Both the position numbers and the translations under genes were made by a program. Positions 1 to 8,399 of a DNA stretch of 64,000 bases are shown one piece after another (the first letter of the stretch is position 1; every line of letters starts with the position of its first letter). Where the stretch lies: NCBI GenBank assembly GCA_905221605.1, contig CAJNDS010001112.1, forward strand, positions 2,022,972 through 2,086,971, written 5' to 3'. The notes beneath the pieces were generated by a model, which saw only the letters and a program-made list of their open reading frames with translations, was not told where the DNA came from and did no database searches. The DNA is from Symbiodinium natans. Taxonomy: Eukaryota > Sar > Dinophyceae > Suessiales > Symbiodiniaceae.

Positions 1-485
1 GCCACGCGGGTGCCCGCACGCGTATGTTTGCGCCCGCGCCACACCATCTTGGGCGAGAACCCAAAACCCTTTTTTTGGTCTAGAACTGAAAAAAAAGGCT
101 ATTCTAGGCTTTTGCGGTCACCTACAAAAAGGTAGATTTCGGGGAGTCAAGGTATCAAAGCCTTCCAAAGAAACCAAAAACAAACCCTAAGAACCCCTGA
201 GCCCTAAACCCTGAAGCCTGAACTCCCCAACCGCCCCCCAAACCCCCCCCCCCCCCCCAAAAAAAAAAAAAATCACTCGCCTTGAGGAGGATGATGACTC
301 TCGAAACCCCAGTACCCCAACCCCAACAACAGAGAAATGGAAAAACCATAAAGCTACTCCCTCCCTAAACCCTAAACCGCCCCCCTCTCCCCCCCCTCTC
401 CCCCCCCACCCCTTCCAAAAAAAAAACATAAAGCTACTCCCTAAACCTTAGACCCTAAACTTCCCCCCCCCCCACCGCCCCCGCC
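1..485. other. Low-complexity left edge, no gene called
   Basis: Homopolymer tracts of C, A and T with degenerate CCCTAAA units. The first 60 bases are GC-rich and open in one plus frame, but the window edge prevents a call. Short ORFs here arise from the homopolymers. Confidence 0.5.
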
Positions 486-706
486 CCTCCCTAAACCTAA
501 ACCCTAAACCCTAACCCTAAACCCTAAACCCTAAACCCTAACCCTAAACCCTAAACCCTAAACCCTAAACCCTAAACCCTAAACCCTAAACCCTAACCCT
601 AAACCCTAAACCCTAAACCCTAAACCCTAAACCCTAAACCCTAAACCTAAACCCAAAACCCTAAACCCTAAACCTAAACTAAAACCCCCTAAACCCTAAA
701 CCCTAC
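486..706. repeat. Telomere-like CCCTAAA array, about 220 bp
   Basis: Some 30 CCCTAAA units with occasional CCCTAA and CCTAAA variants. It is one of the longest arrays here. It lies upstream of an exon candidate and is not at a chromosome end as far as the window shows. Confidence 0.95.
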
Positions 707-806
707 CCCCCCCCCCCCCCCCCCACCCCAGAAGAAAAATGAAGAACAGCTACACGAGCTGAAGCCCTAAACCCTAACCCCTAAACCCTAAACCCTAACC
801 CCTGAG

Positions 807-910
807 GAGGATGACGAATCCTCGAGGCGCAGCCGCAGCCTTGGCCCAGAGGGCCAGTGGCGCCACGACCGGTTCTCGGAGGTGTCTCTCCACGAGGCTG
901 GGCGGCCACC
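807..910 (+). CDS. Exon candidate, acidic/Arg-Ser segment
   Basis: A 104-base open segment sits between a CCCTAAA array ending in CTGAG and a TTTAGGG array beginning GTGTAGGG, so AG/GT signals are at both edges. It reads EEDDESSRRSRSLGP then WRHDRFSEVSLHEAG, with charged, non-repetitive composition unlike its flanks. The protein is not recognised. The end phase does not match the next exon (1195), so an exon may be missing between them. Confidence 0.5.
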
Positions 911-1030
911 GTGTAGGGTTTAGGGTTTAGGGTTTAGGGTTTAGGGGTTAGGGGTTAGGGTTTAGGGTTTAGGGTTAGGGTTTAGGGTTTAGGGTTTAGG
1001 GTTTAGGGTTTAGGGTTTAGGGTTTAGGGC
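911..1030. repeat. TTTAGGG array directly after an exon
   Basis: About 16 units, starting GTGTAGGGTTTAGGG at the predicted donor. The opposite orientation lies on the other side of the exon. Confidence 0.9.
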
Positions 1031-1194
1031 TTAGAGCCCTTCGGAAGCCCTGTAAAAGCCGCAAAGCCCAGATGCAAGACAGGATTGCAAGGAGTTTTGC
1101 AATATTTGGGCGGTTTTGAGTGGGGCAGCCCTAAACCCTCGAAACCCTGGACCCTAAACCCCTAAATTATTGGATGGATGTTTGGTGCTGGCAG

Positions 1195-1501
1195 AGGATG
1201 TGGGCTGCGAAGCTGTACACCCGTTGATGCCTCGTAATCGCCCTGCGAAGTGGATTCGCCCCAGCTGTGCAGGAGTGAAAAAACACCCTAAACCCCTAAA
1301 CCCCTGAACCCTAAAGCCTCTCTATGTCGCTTTCTCCTTGGTTGCCCTAAACCCTACACCCGAAGCCCGGCGCCCAAAAAAAGCCCGAAGCCCTACAACA
1401 TAGTAGGGTATCACCCCCCTAAATCAACGTCATAAGCCCCCAAAAGTACCCGGCAGATGGAGCCCCTGGTTGCTGTAAAAGCACCTGAAGACGACTCTTA
1501 G
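1195..1501 (+). CDS. Two-exon 3' gene end (1195-1274, 1457-1501)
   Basis: Exon one follows CTGGCAG and encodes a peptide containing MPRNRPAKWIRPSC. It ends at a GTGAAA donor in phase 0. Exon two follows CCCGGCAG and reads MEPLVAVKAPEDDS then stop TAG. The joined frame is open with GT-AG borders, and the 182-base intron holds CCCTAAA-type repeats. Function is unknown. The reading rests on frame continuity only. Confidence 0.5.
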
Positions 1502-2040
1502 CCCACCCGCAGAAGAGCGAGGACGCAGGGTAGGCCCTTCTTCCCCTTTTTCAAGGGTCATTTAGGGTTTAGGGTTTAGGGTTGCCATACTAGCATTAGG
1601 GCGCAAGTATATACCATACAGGTACTTCACTAAACCCTAAGATTCCTAAAGCCCCAAAACCAAAACCCTAAACCCTTTACTTTGTAGGTGCATGGGCCTT
1701 TAGGACGTCCCCTTAAAGCCTACGCCGGAGACTCGCGTGCAAGGCAGATCCCTGTAACTACGGGTTCCTTAGAATGAATCAATAATTCAATAGTAGCACA
1801 GGGTAACTACTATTTGGGGGCTCTGCATTTTGGATCCTCCCAGGGCCCTGAGGGCATCCGATAAATCCTCATATCGGGGTCGGAATGATTGCTAATCGTA
1901 TCCCCTTATGGTCCCTTTTTCAATATGCTATAGCAACCCCCAAAACCCTCTTCTAACTAGCCCTAAACCCTAAACCATCCTAAACCCTAAAGCCCTATTC
2001 TTTTAAGGCCCCTAAATCCTTCGCCGGAGACTTGCGCACG
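1502..2040. other. Repeat-rich stretch without a convincing gene
   Basis: Short arrays of both orientations are present, plus a low-copy repeat (about 1900-1965) whose motifs around 'aaccctctt...ctaaggcccct' recur near 13450 and 48060. I see no good exon. Confidence 0.45.
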
Positions 2041-2147
2041 AGGCACCCGCGCGAGCCCGATCGCCAGCGCGAGCGCGATCGCCAGATCCCATGGTCTGGC
2101 GCGATGAGGAGCGTGCTGCGCCTCGGTCTCCTTAAGGATCAAAAGGG
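2041..2147 (+). CDS. Basic exon candidate before a TTTAGGG array
   Basis: Two plus frames are open. One reads APARARSPARARSPDP and stops at TAA near 2132, suggesting a terminal Arg-Ser/Pro exon. The other runs into the TTTAGGG array. An AG lies at CACGAG just upstream. Frame is undecided. Confidence 0.35.
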
Positions 2148-2295
2148 TTTAGGGTTTAGGGCTAGGGTTTAGGGTTTAGGGAACCTTTAGGGTTTAGGGT
2201 TTAGGGCTTAGGGCTTAGGGTTTAGGGTTTAGGGTTCATATTCCCTTCCTTCCAATCCCTGAATATGGTCCCTTGTCTTCTTACCTTCTTTACAG

Positions 2296-2575
2296 GGTTC
2301 CGTGGGATGGACCATTGGGTCCGACTTAAGGGGTACCTACAGAAGCTCATGTTCAGGGAACATGTAACTGTAGCTCAGCTTCTTTGGGGAGCAAATGAAC
2401 CCTAGAAGGGTTTATGGTTTATCTACCCTAGTAGGGGTTATGCTAGGCTAGTGTCCAAAATTAGGGTTCATTTGGTCCCCAAGACACTGGTCTGGTCCCT
2501 TCTTGTTTTTTGTCCGGCTTCGGTTATACGATCAGATCATGCAGATTCTGAATGCAGCTAAACCAAAACCATAAA
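2296..2575 (+). CDS. Two exons split by a family-C introner
   Basis: After a CTTCTTTACAG acceptor, the first exon reads FRGMDHWVRLKGYLQK and on to about 2381. An inverted-repeat element follows (about 2382-2490). The second segment contains WSGPFLFFVRLRLYDQ and runs to the CTAAACC repeats. The second part looks membrane-associated. The exact splice phase across the element is unresolved, because no GT lies at the left edge. Confidence 0.5.
2382..2490. mobile_element. Introner family C (GGGGACCAAATGAACCCTA)
   Basis: The left end reads CTTTGGGGAGCAAATGAACC and the right end is its near reverse complement, ending TTTGGTCCCCAAG. The about 109-base element separates two open coding segments, so it is probably spliced out. 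Confidence 0.6.
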
Positions 2576-2845
2576 CCCTAAACCCTAAGCCCTAAACCGC
2601 GGGCAACTTCTCCGCTTGCGCCAGGGTGTAGCCCTGCAGTGATGGTAGACAAAGCCTCAGCCCTGAACTTCTTCTAGGATGTCCAGTAGTGCTCTGACTG
2701 CTTTTTGTTTGGGGTTGAGAGTTCTTATAGAGCACCCTAAACCCTAAACCCCAAAAACCTAAACCCTCAAACCCTAAACCCTAAACCCCAAAAACCTAAA
2801 CCCTAAACCCTCAACAAAAAAAGCGCAGCCCTTCTATTCTTATAG

Positions 2846-2917
2846 CAAGGACCTACAAAGACAACAGGTCTGAGCGCCGAAGGCAGGTTGCTTAGGAACC
2901 TCTACACCCCACAAGCG
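2846..2917 (+). CDS. 24-codon exon candidate ending at GTTTAGG
   Basis: It starts after CTTATAG and ends exactly where GTTTAGGATTTAGGG begins, in phase 0. It contains GPTKTTGLSAEGRLLRN. The donor is supplied by the telomere-like array itself. Protein not recognised. Confidence 0.5.
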
Positions 2918-3003
2918 GTTTAGGGTTTAGGATTTAGGGTTTAGGGTTTAGGGTTTAGGGTTTGGGGTTTAGGGTTTAGGGTTTAGGGGTAGCTTGCCTC
3001 TAG

Positions 3004-3093
3004 GCTCATGGCCGACTTGCCGCCCGATACATCCCAAAGCGACAGCGCCGCTGGGCCGCGCACTAACATCAAGGGACGAAAGGAGGGACCCAG
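3004..3093 (+). CDS. Exon candidate, polar peptide
   Basis: It follows TGCCTCTAG and ends at CCCAG before GTTTAGGG. One frame contains MADLPPDTSQSDSAAG and TNIKGRKEG. A start ATG is possible inside. Function unknown. Confidence 0.5.
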
Positions 3094-3094
3094 G

Positions 3095-3147
3095 TTTAGG
3101 GTTTAGGGTTTAGGGTTTAGGGTTTAGGGTTTAGGGTTAGGGACCCC
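3095..3147. repeat. TTTAGGG array
   Basis: About seven units at an exon donor. A degenerate inverted-repeat element (GGGACCCCTATAAG ... CCCTCCTTATACCCC) follows to about 3285. Confidence 0.8.
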
Positions 3148-3359
3148 TATAAGTTATAAGGGACCTTAGGGGTTATTTGAGGGCTACTTAGTTAGGTGTT
3201 TAGGGACTACATAAGGTGTATACAGGGGTTATAGAGGGGAATAAGATTAAGGGCCCCTTCTAGGGGTCCCTCCTTATACCCCTGAATTGCAGCTCTTTAC
3301 GGGGTGGTGGGGTGGGGTCAGAGAGTCGGAGATTTTGGGGTTTAGGGCCTATACCCTGA

Positions 3360-3642
3360 GAGAGCAACGGAACGATGGTCCAGACATTACTTCACAGACA
3401 TTGTCGCTAAGCCTGGAGTCAAAAAAGGGGCTATCCCCTTTACCCTAAACGCAAACGAGTTGGTGATTTCAATAGTATACTGAAGCGCAAAGCCAAACCC
3501 TTCAACCGACCAGGCCTGGATGCTTGTAGCAAGCCATCTGCACACGAGAAGGTGGCAGTGCACAGACACCTTGAAGTCCTGCAACCCAGATCACCGAAAC
3601 ACATCCCATGTGTCTTAAGCCTAGAGTCCCTGCGGGTGGCAT
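3360..3642 (+). CDS. Coding-like stretch, two overlapping plus frames
   Basis: One frame reads RWSRHYFTDIVAKPGV and then ANELVISIVY before a stop. A second frame from about 3412 contains VGDFNSILKRKAKPFN and HEKVAVHRHLEVLQP, with a stop near 3640. Either an intron or a frameshift links them, or one frame is spurious. Protein unknown. Confidence 0.4.
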
Positions 3643-3656
3643 GATAAACTCATGTA

Positions 3657-3766
3657 CCTCGAGGACCACATGAACCCTTAAAGGGTTTACGGTTCACATA
3701 CCCTCATTGGGAGTATTGTCAAATAGGTGTCTGGTCCCAATCTTAGGGTTGGTTTGGTCCCCCAAG
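3657..3766. mobile_element. Introner family C copy
   Basis: The left arm is GAGGACCACATGAACCCTTA and the right arm TTGGTTTGGTCCCCCAAG. It ends in AAG immediately before another coding-like segment. Confidence 0.55.
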
Positions 3767-3849
3767 GTGTAGAGCCTGACAACATGTCGCGTAGTGCCGT
3801 ACAAGTAACCTTTCCCATCCCTCTAAGCCACCCCAGATCCCAAACTTAG
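3767..3849 (+). CDS. Terminal exon candidate
   Basis: It begins right after the family-C element (acceptor CCCCAAG) and reads VEPDNMSRSAVQVTFP onward to a TAG stop near 3847. It is probably the 3' end of the gene at 3360-3642. Confidence 0.4.
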
Positions 3850-3954
3850 CCGCTCCATGAGTAAAACTCCAGGTTTATAGTATTATAGAGTTGATGCAAA
3901 GAAGGGTTTAGGAGTTAGGGTTTTCGTTGAAGAGGGGTTAGGGCTGGGCCCGAA

Positions 3955-4073
3955 GGTGGCTCGGGCATGCTGGTTACGAGGCGTAGATATCGGAGCGGTC
4001 GAGGCCGAGAGCAGCAGAACCCGAAGGCTCCAAAAGCCCCAAAGCAGGTATCAGTTGCCGACTTTCGACCTTA
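3955..4073 (+). CDS. Basic exon candidate
   Basis: Two plus frames are open. One ends at an AGCAG|GTATCAG donor near 4056; the other reads MLVTRRRYRSGRGREQQ and stops at TAA near 4071. The choice cannot be made by eye. Confidence 0.35.
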
Positions 4074-4331
4074 ATGTAGGTAGTATCTGAAAAAAAGGAG
4101 CCCCTAGGGGAAGAGAGACACGAGCCAAGGAATGTGTAGGGTTTTGAGACTGCATGTGTGTTGCAATCATGTGTTGCGCTCCTTAAGAGAATCTACCTTG
4201 TGACCCCGGTGCTACAATGCTACACATGCACGTGATTCTTTCCCACTGGGCGCATGCAAATGATGTAATGGGTCTAGAAGTCAGGCTTTCAAAAAACCAA
4301 AAACGCTAGATCAGCTTTACAGTGGCTCAAA
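4074..4331. other. Unique sequence without a called gene
   Basis: Non-repetitive DNA, possibly untranslated or intergenic. A partial match to the 3' tail of a dinoflagellate spliced leader (TGGCTCAA) was judged chance. Confidence 0.3.
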
Positions 4332-4431
4332 GGTTTAGGGTTCAGGGTTTAGGGTTTAGGGCAGTTTAGGGTTCAGGGTTTAGGGAGGGTCTGCACAATT
4401 CTGGCTGATGGCGTTTTGACCCTGAGTCTGG

Positions 4432-4542
4432 AACCCTAAACCCGGCCCCTAAACCCTAAACCCTGAACCCTAAGCCCTAAGCCCTAAACCCTAAACCCGA
4501 AACCCTAAACCCTAAACCCTAAACCCTAAACCCTAACTGAGG
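4432..4542. repeat. CCCTAAA array
   Basis: About 15 slightly degenerate CCCTAAA units, immediately upstream of the exon candidate at 4551. Confidence 0.9.
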
Positions 4543-4550
4543 CTCTCCAG

Positions 4551-4628
4551 AAGCTGCCACAGCCCGGGTAAAGGCCAAGGCTGCGGATCCCAGGCAATCG
4601 TCTTCTGCTGCGCTTTTGGGGGCTCTTG
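4551..4628 (+). CDS. Ala/Lys-rich exon candidate
   Basis: Acceptor GCTCTCCAG and donor GTATTGGG. One frame reads AATARVKAKAADPRQS then LLGALG. CCCTAAA units precede it and TTTAGGG units follow. Confidence 0.45.
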
Positions 4629-4796
4629 GTATTGGGTTTAGGGTTGAGGGTTTAGGGTTTAGGGTTTGGGGATTAGCGTTTAGGGTTCAGGGTTTAGGGT
4701 TTAGGGTTGGGGGTTAGGGTTTAGGGTTGTGAGCCGAGGCTTGCTGTAAAAAGGGGTTTAGGGTTTAGGGTTCAGAATTCATGGTTTAGGGTTTAG

Positions 4797-4910
4797 CGTG
4801 GTATCCTCTTGCTCTTGATTTTTGGTTCTGGAACCCCAGATGATGTAAGAATCCCCAGAATTCCAAGGGGGTGGCCCTTTATGAGAATGCGGTTACTGGT
4901 CTACCAAGAT
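4797..4910. mobile_element. Introner family B copy (degenerate)
   Basis: The right end GTTACTGGTCTACCAAG matches the ends of family B elements (GGTAGCCCAG... / ...CTGGGCTACC). The left end TGGTATCCTCTTG is diverged. Confidence 0.4.
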
Positions 4911-5106
4911 TGCCACCAGGCACCTTCTTGCGTTTAGGGTCATGGCCCTCAACACACAATCTGTCCTTGCGGGCCATGACCGTAAACCCTAATTAGTAGG
5001 TTCTTGGAAGTATAATTAGGGTAAAATCGGCTGGGCAGAGGCATCGTGTGGTACGAAGAAGATTGGCTCAGCAGCGGCTTCACAAGCAGTACCTTGGACT
5101 TAGGTG
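4911..5106 (+). CDS. Coding-like basic segment, stop at about 5104
   Basis: After the family-B end, one frame reads IATRHLLAFRVMALNT. A further frame (about 5007-5106) reads VKSAGQRHRVVRRRLAQQ and stops. Both are Arg/Gln-rich. Exon structure is unclear. Confidence 0.3.
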
Positions 5107-5226
5107 AGGGCCTGGGGTAGTAGAAGAAGTTCAAGGGACGTACTTGGTGTTTGTGTAAACCCTAAACCCGAAACCCTAAACCCTCTACCTGGGTCTTAAT
5201 AAAGGGGTTTTGGAAGATCTGGGCAG

Positions 5227-5313
5227 GAGGCCCATGCCGCCCTTGGCAGCCTTCAACCTCAAGAACTGGAAGCTGCCTTCCCGAGCCTATTCCAAGGCCA
5301 ATCGGACATATCT
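5227..5313 (+). CDS. 29-codon exon candidate
   Basis: It starts after GATCTGGGCAG, the right end of a family-H element, and ends at a GTATACAT donor in phase 0. It reads EAHAALGSLQPQELEA then FPSLFQGQSDIS. Both borders are canonical. Confidence 0.5.
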
Positions 5314-5436
5314 GTATACATATATATATATATATATATAGTTATATGTATGTATAAATACATAATTAAACAGTTAAATTAAATTAAACTAAACTAATAT
5401 TTAGATTTACATATGTGCTTCTAGGGCTAAGGGTGT

Positions 5437-5519
5437 AGATCCTAAACCCCAAGCCCTATAATCCCTACACCCTACACGGTGTAGGGTGTAGGGATTATAG
5501 GGCTTGGGGTTTAGGATCT
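5437..5519. repeat. Perfect 83-bp palindrome
   Basis: Two 41-base arms flank one central base (5478). The left arm runs AGATCCTAAACCCC... to ...CCTACAC and the right arm is its exact reverse complement. It would form a strong hairpin or cruciform. Confidence 0.95.
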
Positions 5520-5548
5520 CGGGTTAAGGGTGTAGGGTTTAGGGATTG

Positions 5549-5737
5549 GGATTTGGCAAAAGCACAATAATTGGGCTGCTCCTTTCTTTGTTAGCACCAC
5601 GCTTTTTCCAAGTAGGAGGAGCCCTGTCACTGTTTTTTCTTCACACCTCCTTCACTACCACAAGCCCAAAGAAGTCAAACAGAACTGGCTATCCTATGCA
5701 AGGGAGTAGGGCGGAAGCTGCTTTATATGAAGCATAA
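5549..5737 (+). CDS. Hydrophobic-start terminal exon candidate
   Basis: The open frame reads TIIGLLLSLLAPRFFQ then GGALSLFFLHTSF, one possible membrane segment, then a polar tail to TAA. The acceptor could be GGCAAAAG. Function unknown. Confidence 0.35.
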   Translation, partial: GFGKSTIIGLLLSLLAPRFFQVGGALSLFFLHTSFTTTSPKKSNRTGYPMQGSRAEAALYEA

Positions 5738-5748
5738 GACAAGCTCTC

Positions 5749-5967
5749 ATGTTCGAAAAGGTGCCCGGAGCCCCAAAAAACATTGGAACCTCACAGCATG
5801 TCGCGAGCCAGAGAGATAGAGCAAAAGCCGCGAGAGGTCCCCGTGTTTTTTCATCCCAGACCTCGCAGCATCTTCGTGAGCTTGGGAGAGCAGCAGCCTC
5901 GAGAGGTCTCCATGACTTATGCGTTGTGGATGGCGAGGTCGCAAGCCCTGAAACCCTGCGGCCCTAA
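5749..5967 (+). CDS. Small ORF, Ser/Arg/Ala-rich
   Basis: ATG at 5749; the 72-codon frame ends at TAA 5965-5967. It contains SQHVASQRDRAKAARG and LGRAAASRGLHDLCVV. An internal near-repeat (GCGAGAGGTC / TCGAGAGGTC) lies in the DNA. Overlapping ORFs in other frames exist, so the frame is tentative. Confidence 0.35.
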   Translation: MFEKVPGAPKNIGTSQHVASQRDRAKAARGPRVFSSQTSQHLRELGRAAASRGLHDLCVVDGEVASPETLRP

Positions 5968-6154
5968 ATGCTCCGGTGCAGAATTGTCTTGCTGATGGCT
6001 GAGCTCCATACCCGACAGAAGAACGAAGAACAAACAATGGGTGGATCCAGGGGGGGGGGGAGGGATACCACACATGTATACAGATATATGTACATATTTA
6101 TATATGACATGCTGAGGGCTTAGGGTTGATTGCACACCTATCTTGGCGTGCGCA

Positions 6155-6287
6155 GGGGCTGTCGCGGATGGGGGAATCCTCCGATTCCTCGCCATCGGCT
6201 CCGCCGACAGCTGCAAGGCCACCGGCTCGTCCTCGGCTCACCCAAACCCCAGTGACCACGCCACCAGCAGCCGCGAGCGTCCCGGAG
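6155..6287 (+). CDS. Proline-rich exon candidate
   Basis: It starts after GTGCGCAG and ends at GGAG|GTCAGACC, both canonical. The preferred frame reads GESSDSSPSAPPTAARP then TQTPVTTPPAAASV. A second open frame is less biased. Confidence 0.5.
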
Positions 6288-6399
6288 GTCAGACCCTTGG
6301 TAGCCCCATGGTGGTGCCCTTTTTGACCCCTTTTTTATTTTCGGGGTTCTAGGCCTTTTTGGATGGTGACCAGCAACAAAACAAGGGAACCCTTATTGA

Positions 6400-6610
6400 A
6401 AGATGGGAGTTTCCGAAAATAGGGGTACCTTATTCTGGCTCCTTATCATACGGGAATCCTACTATTTGGGTTTATATCAGAGGACCCTATGATTTTCGTA
6501 AACCCTCATATGTTGGGATGCCCCGCCCCGTGTCCTTAATAGGGAATCTAGTACCCCCTACCATGATCCCTATTAAGGACAGTGAGTGCAAGGTTCAACA
6601 TCCCAACCCA
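6400..6610. mobile_element. Introner family L copy with a neighbouring element
   Basis: GGGAGTTTCCGAAAATAGGG opens an element whose right end has CCCTATGATTTTCGTAAACC. The same plan recurs at 12622-12742 and 15610-15722. A second inverted repeat (CTATTAAGGACAG ...) abuts it. Confidence 0.5.
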
Positions 6611-6698
6611 TATGGTAAACCCTGAACCCTAAACCCCAAACCCTAAACCCTAAACCCTAAACCCTAAACCCTAAACCCTAAACCCTAAACCCTAAAAA
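6606..6698. repeat. CCCTAAA array
   Basis: About 12 units before the exon candidate at 6743. Confidence 0.9.
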
Positions 6699-6742
6699 AC
6701 AAACTAAACCACAAACCCCAAACCCATTCCTGGGCTACAAAG

Positions 6743-6846
6743 GACCCGAAGACGCGCCGGTGTTGGCAGCTCCCGTGGCCTCGCCAGCACCCGACGGGCC
6801 TTCGATCCAAAGAGAAAGAGTTGCGCAGAGGGCGCCGCGGCGCACA
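6743..6846 (+). CDS. Exon candidate, Ala/Pro then basic
   Basis: It follows CTACAAAG and ends at CACA|GTTGGGG. It reads PEDAPVLAAPVASPAP then RERVAQRAPRRTV. Typical of a linker region; family not recognised. Confidence 0.5.
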
Positions 6847-7253
6847 GTTGGGGTTTCAGATTTTTTGTTTATCTATCCGTTCAGAATACGTAAACAGACC
6901 ATATATATATATATATATATATATATGGTCACACCCCCCCCCCCATGATCCATGTGTATCCTTTTCTTGCTTGTCCCTTCTGCACCTGTGCTTATTTGCA
7001 CATATGGTTGAAGTGAAAAAACACCGGTATTTACGATACTTTCGTGTCTTGCCATGTCTGAAGCTACAACTTGCTAGTGATTATCTACACTTTTAAACAA
7101 CAGAAATCTACAAACAGAATCCGTTTCTGGATTTGGTTTTGTGTGGTGTGCTAATCTCTGTTATTCACTCTATAGTAGCTTCCAATATACACCTTCTTGA
7201 ACTTCAACAATATTCATTGATTAGATAAATATTACCTTATAAACCATTGTATA

Positions 7254-7897
7254 ATGCATGAACATAAAAGAAGAGATGAAGGGGTTTCAAATAAAGCACC
7301 TAACGCAAGAAGCAGACTACATAATGAAGTTAGAGACGAATTCGCAAAGACAGAGACATTTTTAACGGACACGCAAGGACTTAAATTAGCGTATGAGAGT
7401 CCTGACGGGATACCGGGATATATCAAAAATGGTTCTATTTTATACATTGCTGGGACTAGAGATGTTTATGGTGATTGAAACCTTCCTTGATATAAGACGC
7501 AACTGACTCAGTGTTATAAAGACGTAGATAAGTTCATTCAAGATGGTTTTATTGAAATAGACGGTTAAAGAAAAGAAGAAACTGGAATTTCTGGTATTGT
7601 AAGTCACAGTTTAGGTTCAGCATCGGGACAACAAATAAACAATGATTATGGGAATGTATTCAGAAGTCGTAGCTATGGTTCTCCTTATGTATCAGGACAA
7701 CGACCAGAAGACACTGGGACAAAACATATGAATACGGAAAGTAGAAGACCCCGTTAGTATGTTTGAAAAAGGAAGTATAACATCAAAGAAATCAACATTA
7801 GAGCCTCTACAAAAACATCCTTATGAAGATATAGGCAATATTCAAAACAAAGCAGGACATCTACCTATAACCGAAGAAGAGTTTTTAACAACAGTTT
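7254..7897 (+). pseudogene. Broken lipase-like gene (class 3 lipase style)
   Basis: A frame opens at ATG 7254, has in-frame stops near 7476, 7488 and 7566, then continues to 7602-7619 where SHSLGS resembles the GHSLG nucleophile elbow of alpha/beta hydrolases. After a frameshift (about 7740-7747) the other frame gives DPVSMF at 7747-7764, fitting an acidic catalytic position of such lipases, and runs to a stop near 7895. Several stops and a shift mean it is not translated intact. Similar lipase-like ORFs occur, as I recall, near virus-like genes in protist and animal genomes. Base composition is far more AT-rich than the neighbours. Confidence 0.45.
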
Positions 7898-8154
7898 GAT
7901 GCCATAATCATTTCATAAGAAAGCAACAACATACGAACAAATAGAGACATCGAAGATAGAGAAGCAATTTAAACAACATGCTTACGAAGAGATAAGACAG
8001 TTAGTTGAGAATAATTAAGTAGATGAAGCAGTTAAGCAGGTGAAAGGTAGGAAGAATAATAATAGTAAGACCCTTCATATAGTTTTGAATTACTTGATTG
8101 AATACACGTTGAAGGTATGTATATGTAATCAAATTATCTATGCTTTTATATATC

Positions 8155-8392
8155 ATGGAAACTTTTGGTCCCGCAGATATCCTCATTGATAGTTTAAGTT
8201 TTCTTTGACACAAAGGTAGTTCTTATGTTAATTGTCAAGGGTTTAATACCAAAACGATTGTTGGATTTAAACCATTGCGTGGCCTCTTCTCACAAGTTAG
8301 ATATTTGCCGTCAAAAAATATGGGAAACTTACCAATTGAAATAGAATTGGTAACTAATGCTACTAATTGTATCAATAACCGCAGTCAGAATA
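8155..8392 (+). pseudogene. Fragment of a virus-like structural-protein ORF
   Basis: One frame from ATG 8155 reads ETFGPADILIDSLSF, is broken by TGA at 8206-8208, then continues in the same frame with PLRGLFSQ (8272-8295) and GNLPIEIELV. It then runs into the tandem array. The pattern resembles a capsid-like ORF found in virus-derived loci, but I cannot name the family with certainty. It is a relic: an internal stop, and a C-terminus lost to the repeat. Confidence 0.35.
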
Positions 8393-8399
8393 TCAAGAG

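Noticed and set aside
486-706. Chromosome end at the left of the window
   Set aside because: Many comparable arrays occur in both orientations throughout, with sequence on both sides, so this is an interstitial array.
1035-1131. Open segment EPFGSPVKAAKPRC between TTTAGGG and CCCTAAA arrays
   Set aside because: Open, but it has the reverse bracket order and no good splice sites; it could be intron interior. Left out of the features.
4318-4332. Possible dinoflagellate spliced-leader relic (TGGCTCAAAG)
   Set aside because: Only about eight bases match the end of the leader; no CCGTAGCC start. Expected by chance.
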